A stretch of 64,000 nucleotides of DNA from Haliotis asinina (Eukaryota > Mollusca > Gastropoda > Lepetellida > Haliotidae). A program made the translations under genes and the position numbers. Shown piece after piece: positions 45,601 to 52,022 of this stretch (position 1 is its first letter; the number at the start of each line of letters is the position of its first letter). The DNA lies in the NCBI RefSeq assembly GCF_037392515.1, contig NC_090287.1, forward strand, positions 15,489,001 to 15,553,000, read 5' to 3'. The notes beneath the pieces were generated by a model, which was given only the letters and a program-made list of their open reading frames with translations, had not been told where the DNA came from and made no database searches.

Positions 45601-46402
45601 CAGATATTCAGGTTGAATACTCTGGGCCAGATTGGTAACGGGGAACGTTGCATACTGGCGTTAGATGACGGTGGCGTCACCCTGGAATGGTGCAGTACGA
45701 GAGACCTCAGTGGCCCCTGGGACTGGGATCAGGTCAGTCACGTAAACACCCGAGGAGATTCCGAGTGAGAATATGTCCACTATGTTTGTGAAGTGGGCTG
45801 ATCAAAATGATGGTGGTCAGTCTCGGCAACTTGCTGATTTGAATGTCCGTGCACCCAGACTGTGTATGACGTTGAGATCAACCACTGGTATCTCTTGCCC
45901 ATAGTGTCATATATAATCCATGTTATTGCTGGAACATGCTGGAGTGTCGCGTGAAACATTATTCTCTATTTCCTGCTTGAATTTCTAAATTATTTAAGAT
46001 ATACATACCATGTCTTGAACCTTAATTCCAGTTCATTTGAAGATCAAATATTAGTTGCCATAATATTCACACCATTCACTAAGCCACTCCTGGTGTCCCC
46101 CGCTGTGGTATTACTGGAAAATTGCGAAAAGCGGCGTACAACTACACTCACTTACACACAACGCGAATGACAATCATATGTGTCTCTAATTGTGACATCG
46201 TGTCTTTTTGATTGCACTTCTATACTGGTGACATCATATGGTAATTACGTTTTTCTCTTTCCAGAAAAGCGGTCGCATATACAACAAAAGTCGCAATAAA
46301 TGTTTATTCCTCAATCCAAATGGATCAGTGGTCTTAAAGGAATGCAACGACAACGAAATGGAACAGAAATGGGACATTACAGAATATTACGCATGGAAAT
46401 GA
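27527..46402 (+). CDS. GALNT7: Polypeptide N-acetylgalactosaminyltransferase 7-like, complete spliced gene
   Basis: Adds GalNAc from UDP-GalNAc to Ser/Thr in the Golgi; the GALNT7 group prefers acceptors that already carry GalNAc. Eleven shared exons (37101-46402) follow one of two first exons (27527-27676 or 31664-31798), all phase-compatible, giving 619 or 614 aa. Residue numbers are for the 614-aa form. Type II anchor about 15-35; Pro-rich stem; family signature GPGEYGVPV; glycosyltransferase motifs [21 protein letters not shown] (DxH, Asp261/His263), [20 protein letters not shown] (Glu372) and SRVGHIYR (His397); C-terminal ricin-type lectin domain about 493-614. [23 protein letters not shown] and NYIRVVEVW fit GALNT7 better than other isoforms. 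Introns are packed with minisatellites and SINEs. Confidence 0.95.
27930..28270. repeat. About 21-bp minisatellite
   Basis: GGATACGTATTTGTTACATG units with drift; the last pair (TGAATACATATTTACGG) is near-identical. Confidence 0.88.
28271..29560. other. GALNT7 intron 1 sequence
   Basis: Weakly repetitive AAACACTGTTT-like strings at 28905-29260. Otherwise nothing recognised. Confidence 0.45.
29560..30440. repeat. About 28-bp minisatellite, long and degenerate
   Basis: ACATGGACACGTGATACACA and TACATACT units, about 30 copies; a ~105-bp block (GAACACGTACCTGATATATC ..) is duplicated at 30187 and 30302. Confidence 0.92.
30890..31270. repeat. About 28-bp minisatellite upstream of GALNT7 exon 1b
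   Basis: ACCATAGACAGGTGATATCA AAAC units, clearest at 31090-31260; more degenerate to the left. Confidence 0.9.
31664..31798 (+). CDS. GALNT7: GALNT7 candidate first exon, proximal (1b)
   Basis: ATG in the same ACAAGATG context. Encodes 45 aa: basic [12 protein letters not shown], hydrophobic [15 protein letters not shown], short stem ending AGDLNQ. Strong donor CAG/GTATGT at phase 0, compatible with exon 2. An in-frame GTG lies 18 nt upstream, but the ATG fits an animal start better. It is the first exon nearest the shared body, so the likelier default start. A 41-bp minisatellite begins about 50 bp into the intron. Confidence 0.75.
31845..32220. repeat. About 41-bp minisatellite after exon 1b
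   Basis: GATGAAGAAACTAGGTGTTA ATGTACAAGATACG units, about 9 copies, three near-identical at 32055-32180. Confidence 0.93.
32415..32510. repeat. 31-bp repeat x 3
   Basis: TGTCTGCCCTGGTCGGGTGT AGGTACAAATA; two copies identical. Confidence 0.95.
32511..33185. other. GALNT7 intron 1 sequence, nothing firm
   Basis: A + frame at 32823 reads [18 protein letters not shown], signal-peptide-like, but no fitting donor was seen. Confidence 0.3.
33186..33405 (-). repeat. SINE family B
   Basis: ATGGCGTCGGTCTGGAAATA, GACCAGACAATCCAGTGATC, GTCAGCGAGCCTGACCATCC. Confidence 0.87.
33893..34235. repeat. 27-bp minisatellite x 12-13
   Basis: GGCCTCCCTGTTGTACTGAT ACTGTCA, little divergence. Being a multiple of 3 it gives open frames on both strands that are not genes. 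Confidence 0.96.
35475..35618 (-). repeat. SINE family A
   Basis: GGGGACACCAGACATGGGCT, CGAAATCGAACTCAGG, CGTGACGAGCGGACGCTTTA. Confidence 0.85.
35757..35886 (+). repeat. SINE family A
   Basis: GGACGGTGGTGTAGTCGTTA, GAGTTCGATTCTCCACATGG, GGTGTCCGCCGCCGATATGT, tail CACTCACTCAC. Confidence 0.86.
37101..37296 (+). CDS. GALNT7: GALNT7 exon 2: stem region
   Basis: Acceptor CACTTCCGCAG. Encodes a Lys start ([17 protein letters not shown]), a Pro/Gly/Ser-rich stem and [18 protein letters not shown], the conserved entry to the catalytic domain. Ends phase 1 at G/GTATTG. An in-frame Met (third codon) exists but would give an unanchored protein. Confidence 0.93.
37330..37710. repeat. About 54-bp minisatellite after GALNT7 exon 2
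   Basis: GATGGAGGCCGGATATGGGT, GGTGATGGTCGGGGTGATG, TTAGGGTGGTG; about six copies starting 45 bp past the donor. Confidence 0.92.
37901..38039 (+). CDS. GALNT7: GALNT7 exon 3
   Basis: Acceptor TTTTTGACCTTAAAG; its GA completes Gly of GPG and is followed by [15 protein letters not shown], then [18 protein letters not shown] and DIRQEQ. Donor CA/GTAGGT, phase 2; the apparent TAG just after is intronic. This segment is the clearest GALNT7-type signature. Confidence 0.93.
38150..38305 (-). repeat. SINE family A
   Basis: GACAGCAATATCACGGCTGG, GAGGAATCTAACCCAGATAT, CGGCGTGACGGGCGAACG. Confidence 0.86.
38589..38755 (+). CDS. GALNT7: GALNT7 exon 4: start of GT-A fold
   Basis: Acceptor CATGTTTCAG. 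Encodes [36 protein letters not shown] and [11 protein letters not shown], the UDP-binding first half of the GT-A Rossmann fold. Donor G/GTAATA, phase 1. Confidence 0.96.
39003..39240. repeat. About 23-27 bp minisatellite in GALNT7 intron 4
   Basis: CCTTGGACAGTCAGAAGATG GT units, about nine degenerate copies. Confidence 0.9.
39860..40067 (+). CDS. GALNT7: GALNT7 exon 5: DxH catalytic metal motif
   Basis: Acceptor GATTTCTGCAG, donor AG/GTGGCG (phase 2). Encodes [31 protein letters not shown] and [15 protein letters not shown]; Asp and His of DAH bind Mn2+ with the nucleotide. Confidence 0.97.
40660..41090. repeat. 27-bp minisatellite x 15-16 in GALNT7 intron 5
   Basis: GATGGAGACCTGACATACAG TTGTATT, some copies identical (40801-40880). 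Confidence 0.96.
41221..41394 (+). CDS. GALNT7: GALNT7 exon 6
   Basis: Acceptor TGTATTGCAG, donor TG/GTGAGA (phase 2). Encodes [36 protein letters not shown] and HDTEPYW, the middle of the catalytic domain including the RGGFxWxxxYK stretch. Confidence 0.96.
41647..41764 (+). CDS. GALNT7: GALNT7 exon 7: WGGEN motif
   Basis: Acceptor GTCTTCCGTAG, donor AAG/GTAAGG (phase 0). Encodes [20 protein letters not shown] and [12 protein letters not shown]. The usual RSPTMAGGLF reads [10 protein letters not shown] here. A SINE with a 12-bp target duplication follows 15 bp after the donor. Confidence 0.96.
41792..41939 (-). repeat. SINE family A with perfect 12-bp target duplication
   Basis: CAGCAATATTCCAGCAATAT, CACGGCGGGGGCACCAGAAA, GAACGGAACCCAGACCTTCG. 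Flanked by TGACATATCAGA at 41780-41791 and 41940-41951. Confidence 0.96.
42279..42398 (+). CDS. GALNT7: GALNT7 exon 8: VGHIYR motif
   Basis: Acceptor TTCTCCTTGCAG, donor ATA/GTATGT (phase 0). Encodes [20 protein letters not shown] then RHYTPARKS and KLSPTHI. His397 is the conserved metal/UDP ligand. Confidence 0.95.
42474..42502. repeat. (CT)n microsatellite
   Basis: CTCTCTCTCTCACTCTCTCA tract. Confidence 0.9.
42548..42692 (+). repeat. SINE family B, degraded
   Basis: ATGTTGATCACTGGAATCTC, TGGCCCAGACTGCCGCCATA, AGTGCTGAGTACGGCGTAAT. Confidence 0.8.
42781..42999 (+). CDS. GALNT7: GALNT7 exon 9: end of catalytic domain and linker
   Basis: Acceptor GCTGCATTTCAG, donor AGG/GTAGGT (phase 0). 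Encodes [40 protein letters not shown] and the Pro-rich linker [12 protein letters not shown] leading to the lectin domain. Confidence 0.95.
43383..43568 (+). repeat. SINE family B, degraded
   Basis: ATACCCGTAATGATCCTGGC, GATCAGGCTCGCTGACTTGC, ATTATCTGGTCCAGAATAGA. Confidence 0.82.
43832..44071 (+). repeat. SINE family B abutting GALNT7 exon 10 acceptor
   Basis: CGCGAAGGTCCGGGTAAGAA, ACATGCTTGTCTTAAGAAAC, GGTCACTCTAGTGTCTGGCA, GAGCTGGAATATTGGTGATT, tail CTCAACTCTCTCAC 13 nt before the exon 10 acceptor region. Confidence 0.88.
44084..44185 (+). CDS. GALNT7: GALNT7 exon 10: lectin alpha repeat
   Basis: Acceptor GTATGTGTTTCAG lies at the 3' tail of a SINE. Encodes [14 protein letters not shown] to [10 protein letters not shown], a ricin-type alpha repeat. 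The donor is GCT/GTGAGT (phase 0); an earlier GT (G/GTGCAA) would break the frame with exon 11. Gln of the usual GGNQxF is Ala here (GANAIF). Confidence 0.85.
44215..44480. repeat. SINE family C, rearranged head-to-head
   Basis: 44318-44480 is family C on + (GAGCGGGTTAAAGTTG, CGATTAGGTGCCTGACCCTG, GGGATCGAATGTCGGC, GGACTTAACCC). Just left, 44215-44300 matches the tail of the 8.6-kb copy in the other orientation (TGCCATTTTGAAAGTGGTCA AATATAACATATG). Confidence 0.75.
44533..44758 (+). repeat. SINE family B
   Basis: CCCGTGAAGATCAGGTTTAG, CGTAAGAGGCGACTGACGG, CTGGATTCTCTGGTCCAGAC. Confidence 0.86.
44798..45583 (+). other. Longest open frame of the window, in GALNT7 intron 10; unrecognised
   Basis: 261 codons from a GTG, or shorter from internal ATGs. 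No domain recognised. Its last ~45 codons ([15 protein letters not shown] on) are translated SINE A. It is not in frame with exon 10 read-through or exon 11. Probably chance, but unusually long for AT-rich intron. Confidence 0.2.
45395..45512 (+). repeat. SINE family A, 3' part
   Basis: CCCCACATGGGTACAACGTG, CAATTTCTGGTGTCTCCAGG, GCTAAAAGCGGTGTAAATTT. Confidence 0.82.
45604..45732 (+). CDS. GALNT7: GALNT7 exon 11: lectin beta repeat
   Basis: Acceptor TATTTACATGCAG, donor CAG/GTCAGT (phase 0). Encodes [31 protein letters not shown] and PWDWDQ, the second lectin subdomain with its Cys pair. Confidence 0.9.
45845..45965 (+). repeat. SINE family B, 3' fragment
   Basis: GAGATCAACCACTGGTATCT, GCTGGAACATGCTGGAGTGT. 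Confidence 0.65.
46083..46155 (+). repeat. SINE family A, 3' fragment
   Basis: CCTGGTGTCCCCCGCTGTGG, GCGAAAAGCGGCGTACAACT, tail. Confidence 0.8.
46265..46402 (+). CDS. GALNT7: GALNT7 exon 12: lectin gamma repeat and stop
   Basis: Acceptor TCTCTTTCCAG. Encodes [36 protein letters not shown] and ends YYAWK before TGA at 46400-46402. It has the QxW lectin motif (QKW) and the CL...C pair, in line with a normal C-terminus. Confidence 0.95.
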   Translation, partial: KSGRIYNKSRNKCLFLNPNGSVVLKECNDNEMEQKWDITEYYAWK

Positions 46403-46449
46403 AAATACGGACTATTTATGAGTGGGTTAAATGTGTACACATACAAAAC

Positions 46450-46455
46450 AATAAA
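46450..46455 (+). promoter_or_regulatory. Candidate poly(A) signal 1 for GALNT7
   Basis: AATAAA 48 nt after the stop codon; would give a very short 3' UTR. Confidence 0.4.
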
Positions 46456-46949
46456 GACAAAACATCGTGGTGCGACATGAGACTATAGAAGTGAAACTGG
46501 CACGGTACGTGGATTCTGGGTGCAAGGCGCAGCTAAATGTGGATGTACCTCATGACGCCACAGTGAGCTGTTCACATTGTGAAGGAACGTCAACGATGCT
46601 TCATTTGGATACGCCACCATCTCCCAGCACGTCGTCATCCATCACGGTCTCATTCTGTTGTATATTGCATCCATCAAGAACATCGTTTTGCCTTGGGTTC
46701 CTGGTCCGGTTTAAATGCTTGAGGAGTATGTTACAAGTTAAGAGTCACATCGGCAGTACTTCAGCCATTTGGTGACCACGCTTTAGTGGTATGTGGGTCT
46801 GTGTGTTTGACTTACAGGAAGCATAGCTGATGCACTGGTGCAAGACAAGAGGATCCCAAGGACCCAGCGTCACGTGGTCCTCAAGATCTAGTCCAAGTGA
46901 TGAGTCTATGGACATTCCACAATGGGAATTGCGGGTGAAATCTATATTT

Positions 46950-46955
46950 AATAAA
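46950..46955 (+). promoter_or_regulatory. Candidate poly(A) signal 2 for GALNT7
   Basis: Second AATAAA, about 550 nt after the stop, in repeat-free sequence consistent with a 3' UTR. Confidence 0.45.
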
Positions 46956-47077
46956 AATCAAAAGTGAACTCAACCTTTTGCTTAGTCCTGTTTTATCTTG
47001 TAATCAAAATATAGTAATTATTCATGGCTGTACCTAATGCAATATAAATATGTGGATACTTTGGAAAATTGTATGAC

Positions 47078-47238
47078 AGTGAGTGAGTATGGTTTTCCTC
47101 GCCTTTCAGCAATATTCCAGTAATATCATGGCGAGGACACAAGAATTGAACTTTGCACATTGTACTCATGTGAGAAATCAAACCTGGGTCTTCTGGGTGA
47201 CCAGCAAACATTTTAACCACTAGGCTACCCCATCGCCC
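47078..47238 (-). repeat. SINE family A
   Basis: TTTCAGCAATATTCCAGTAA, AGAAATCAAACCTGGGTCTT, CCACTAGGCTACCCCATCGC. Confidence 0.87.
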
Positions 47239-47892
47239 CTATATAACACAGAAGGGGCTCAATAAAGATGTGGTTAAACTGAGGATAACAGGGACCGACA
47301 CTGATTTGTCTGGTGCCGTTGTAGAGTGAAAGTTTCAAGGCCACCATCTGCCATGTTCAAATGTAACGGTCTCCTGAACCTGACCAACCACTGTTCGGAC
47401 AATGTTCTGAGCCTCAAGTCCTCTCGTCATGAACAAACCCTATTCAAACAGGTATATCTGTCATTAACTTAAAAAATCCTTTCATGTGCCAAAGCAAAAC
47501 ATTCAATACAAAAGACAAACAATCTCCAATCTTCTCAGGAACCACTTCATTAACATTTATTCACTCCACAGAGAGTATTCACACGACCACACATATTGGT
47601 GATTTGTTCACAATACTGTTAAGTCCAAAACTAGCAATGGGTCAAAATCTGCAATTTCTGCAGTACAAGCTAATAGTTATCAACGATACTGTCTTCCAAA
47701 ATAGTGGCTAAAATACTTTTTTGTCGCAGCAGAGGTAATGAAACCAAATTAATAACGTATGTTCAAAGTAAATATAGATAATTCTGAATTTCTGCATTGA
47801 GGTTAAGTTCTTTGAGTGGCATCTGGGAGTTGGTGTCAAGTTGAACAAGAACAGTTCTATGGATACTTAACTTCAGTAATATAATATGACCC

Positions 47893-47953
47893 TTTCGGTG
47901 TAGCCTCTAACATCATCACATGCTTGGCAACAATGTTAGCAGCTACACCGAAA
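47893..47953. other. Strong 61-nt hairpin
   Basis: TTTCGGTGTAGC pairs with GCTACACCGAAA (12 bp), then a 2x2 internal loop, then CTAACAT with ATGTTAG (7 bp), closing a 19-nt loop. Lies in the probable MACROD 3' UTR. Could be a structured UTR element, a tiny inverted-repeat relic or a small-RNA precursor; undecided. Confidence 0.8.
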
Positions 47954-48988
47954 TGTTGCTGTGATGAAAATACAGCTTGTTCAGCTTAACCTATCAAGTG
48001 AATACTAATGCATGTGACTGTGCCTGTGCCATAACTGGTTGGGTCTGTTATTGTGAAGGGGTGCACCTTTGTCATCAACATGTCCAAACAGCCGAGACAA
48101 TGTCACATTTAACCTCTGCTCCCCTATTTAATGAAGTTACCCTGACCTGCTGTTTGAGCCAACAGAACGGGTCATGCATATATAGAGTAGCTCAGGCCAA
48201 GCTGAACAAGGTCTAGAGCTAAGTAAGTAACTCATGGCATTTGATGCATCTTGACATTTAGAAAACATGTAAAACAGTAACAAATTGGTATTTTCAAATA
48301 TTAATTTACCCTCAATCAAATTGTTCATTTTTTAAAAATATTAAATGACTTGGTATCTAAACTTCCTCAAAAACTGACATTCACTGATACAACGATAGCA
48401 CTAAGTATAAATTGTGTGTAGCCATTAAAAGTGTCTTACCACCAGTGGTGCTTCAAATTTGAAGGGGAATGCATCACCGATCCACTTGGGATTAGCACTG
48501 CTCAGAACAGTATTTCACATCAATATTGGAGGACAGGCAGAATGGGTTTTAACTTCATTTTTTCTTTGTAACCCACCATAAAAGTGGCTGTGACAATTCA
48601 AGCACCATAATCATCATTACCTGGGACTCCTATCTATGATTATAGGTTCCTGGAACACCAAAGGGCTGCAACTCTGCACAGTGAACACATAAGAGGATGA
48701 GGATAGGATTGGGATGGGTCCAAGTTTTCAACCCGGGTACCCCATTCCCTATTACCTGACCGTACACGGACACATGTTATGCTAATTCCTGACTACAAAT
48801 TTGTAACAAATTGTAACATATTCTTCAGCTTGGAGGCACAGCTTTCGCGCTTTTCAAAATCTTAACCATGTATTAAATTCAAAATTGGTGACTATAAATT
48901 ATGTTTAAATCTTCAAGGACAATACAACTTTGTAATCATGAAAGAAAATCACAGTACATTGTTTAATCTAATCATCCCATGATCATAA

Positions 48989-49072
48989 CAGGGCTGGGTA
49001 TTGAGGTGGACACCCAGGTCCAACCCAACAACCACCAAACCCAGGTATCCGGGGTTACCTGTCCCAGCCCTA
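48989..49072. mobile_element. 84-bp hAT-like mini-element
   Basis: Ends CAGGGCTGGG ... CCCAGCCCTA (inverted, hAT-type YAGGG), flanked by GATCATAA / GATGAGAA (6 of 8 match), the 8-bp duplication size of hAT. Confidence 0.65.
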
Positions 49073-50993
49073 GATGAGAACATCCTTACACTCCTATAGT
49101 CACTGCCAATGAATAAGAGCTAATAATCTTGAATATCAGTGTAACGCCACTCTAATTCCATACTCATCACTCATCAGTCTGAAGCTCTGGGTCATGTCAG
49201 TCGTGTAAACATATGTAAAAGTAAAAGTGGGATAGTAAAAAACTTTGATCCTGGCGATTCACACAGAAGCAGAAATCTGGAGTACCATATTTCATTAAGC
49301 AGTAGATACATATTCAAATCAAGACTGCAATGGATGCAGCTAGAGTACTTCATACACTATGTCTGACAGTACCTAACACTGTTCTTGCTCCAACTTGAAT
49401 ACTGAATCAGTCAATCCAAACTAAAATATAGAAAAAAGTATTTAATTTTGCTGTCAGCTAAAAATATGCTAACGTAGGCAACAAAGCACCAACCCATGCC
49501 TTTGCTAAACTTTACCATTCTTTCAATGAGAATTTACAAACAAAAATTATTCATTTCAAACATTTCATAAAACCTCTGTTTTTCCAACATTAACACTGAA
49601 TTCATATATGAGTAATATAAAAGAGACCGGAATGTTATTAACAACTCATGATAGCATACTCCAGGATTTTGATCCTGAATAATCTTGTAAGTCTGGTTCA
49701 TGAGACCAAATGGTCATGATTAAAAGGGAAGGGAAGTTTTAAACTGCTCTACTAATATGTCATCTCACTTTATTGTGTCAAGAGAGCCCATAATGCTGTT
49801 GGCCAAAGATGTTATGACTAGACAACTAGAATCAAACCCTGGTATGATATAAGGATCCCAGCGCGCTCATGAACCGCAACTCTGTACAGCGATCTGCAGG
49901 CCATGGAGGTGACTGTGTGCCATTTCACTCATTTCATATCAAAGTACCACTGAATCAAGAGCTAGGGTTGGTTAGGTTTCAATGTATATTAGAGTCATTT
50001 CTGGTGGTTTGTCTAAAATATCAACACATTTAAGCCAATCATTAAAACCATGATTTAACAAATTAACAAAATCATTTAAGCATTCTTGTATTCAAAGACA
50101 TAGCATCAATCATCAGAAGACATTTCACTAATGACATGGCTAAGTTTATTCCATAACTGGAATGTACCATTAAGAAGCTAAAACAGAAGCATTGACACAA
50201 GGGGTAAAACATCGCATCTGCTTAACAGCTACACATGCACATGTTCTGCTGTTTAACATTTGGCCATAATTTGGCCATAACTAATGAATTATATAACAGA
50301 ACCATAAACAAAAGCTTCAAAATATACAACTCATGACCAACCAGGGATAAATCCTAAAGTTCCACAATATACAAGTCTGCAAGTTGCTGAAGCTGAGGTG
50401 TGAGAATGATCTTCAGAACAGAGACAAATATAAATGTTATTACAAAACAAAGATGATTAAAATCATAACAGCCATTCAGAAAAAGGTGCACATCTCACTC
50501 TGCCGTTCTCAAAAGTTTGTATCTGGTATTGCTTCAAAGAGGACAAAATTGTTCATTACACTGACAATTTTCTGCCTGTTCTATCAAACTATATCAATTC
50601 ATAATTGATAAATACATGGGATATAATTTGAAGCAAAAATGCTCTCAAAATCTGAAAAACATGAATATCTTTTCATCACTTGTGAGTGGTGACATGTTTT
50701 ACATGTACTTCTAAGAAAACAACATCCTGAAGATAACTTACCTACAGACCATGCACAAAGTCCTAAATCTGTATTTTGTGTGACAAGCTTGTTTCTGTCA
50801 TGAATGTTACCACATGATTATATTTATAACACACTTTTCATACTGATCATCATTTAACATTTTGCTGATGATATTTCTGATTATCAATCAGTTTAGCCTG
50901 CCCTAACACACAAGCACCTATTCTCATTGACATAAATGTTCTCTACTCATTGAGGTCTCTGTTTATACTTGCACGGTACAACCCATATTAAGA

Positions 50994-51251
50994 GAGTGAG
51001 TGAGTGAGTTTAGTTTTGCGCCGCACTCAGCAATATTCCAACCATATGGATGCGGTCTGTAAATAATCGAGTCTGGACCAGACAATCCAGTGATCAACAA
51101 CATGAGCATCGATCTGCACAATTGGGAAACGATGACATGTGTCAACCAAGTCAGCGAGTCTGACCACCCGATCCCGTTAGTCGCCTCTTACTACAAGCTT
51201 AGTTGCCTTTTATGGCAAGTCTGGGTTGCTGAAGGCCTATTCTACCCCGGG
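50994..51251 (-). repeat. SINE family B, full length, perfect 11-bp target duplication
   Basis: GAGTTTAGTTTTGCGCCGCA, TCTGTAAATAATCGAGTCTG, GACCAGACAATCCAGTGATC, CAAGTCAGCGAGTCTGACCA, CGATCCCGTTAGTCGCCTCT. Flanked by CCATATTAAGA at 50983-50993 and 51252-51262. Reference copy, 258 bp. Confidence 0.97.
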
Positions 51252-51570
51252 CCATATTAAGAAAGGCTAAGGCATGATCAAGATCCTGATCAGCACATTA
51301 GAATAATAATATTTTTAAAGAGAAAAAAATATGCACTTTGTAAGAGAGTTTACTTGTCAGACTTTTTTCAATGTGGGTAAACAATTTTTAATCATATTTT
51401 CACTGAGCATTTTGTCTCATGTCATAACAAGGACATCTCACAGATGCAAGATGGTTTTCTAAGAGATGCTACATTTTCAGTTTTCATCTGTTTGGCAACA
51501 TTTCTAAAATTCTAGATGACCCTTCTCACACCTCATTTTAAAAGGAAGCCATAATTCCAGAATACAATTC

Positions 51571-52022
51571 TCATAAGTGAGAACTCTCTATCTTTGAGAC
51601 AGATGCAGGTTCTTCACTGCCATCTGATGCTGATTTACCACTGGTACTGTTGACAACTTTCTCTGCTGATTCCTTCTTTGTAGAAACAGACTTCTTTTCT
51701 TGACTAGACTCATCTCCCTTAATTTCTGCTGATTCTCCACTTCCTTCCTTCCCCTCAGCTTTTCTCTGTGTGTTATCATCACCTTTGTCATCAACAGAAT
51801 CATTTTGATTTTCAGACTGATCATCTTTCATTTCAATGTCATTTTCACTGCCCTTTGGTACTTTAGAGTTATCTCCCTTCTCCTTATCCAAATCTCCTGG
51901 GTCATCCACTTCCATAGACTCGTTTTTGGACTCTCTGCTATCATCGCTGACAATGGCTTCATCAACAGTTGTTGCTGTGGCCTCACCATCATCAGAAGCC
52001 TTGGCTCCATCACCTGATTCAC
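51571..52022 (-). CDS. MACROD2: MACROD exon g: acidic disordered tail and stop
   Basis: Acceptor TTTGCTGTGCAG. Encodes about 150 aa of low complexity rich in D, E, S, K and N (for example [36 protein letters not shown]), ending KIESSHL before TGA. No hydrophobic core; many SQ/SE and basic-Ser positions could be phosphorylated. MACROD2 has a similar tail, which in mammals controls nuclear export after DNA damage; that role here is inference. Confidence 0.93.

Larger units (their letters stand above)
47236..50982 (-). other. Convergent intergenic / probable MACROD 3' UTR, nearly free of tandem repeats
   Basis: AT-rich sequence downstream of the MACROD stop with almost no SINEs or minisatellites, unlike the rest of the window. 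Minus-strand AATAAA hexamers occur at 50145-50150, 49769-49774 and 47556-47561, so a 3' UTR of roughly 1.4-4 kb is plausible. It contains a hairpin (47893-47953) and an 84-bp hAT-like mini-element (48989-49072). No coding exon recognised. Confidence 0.45.
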
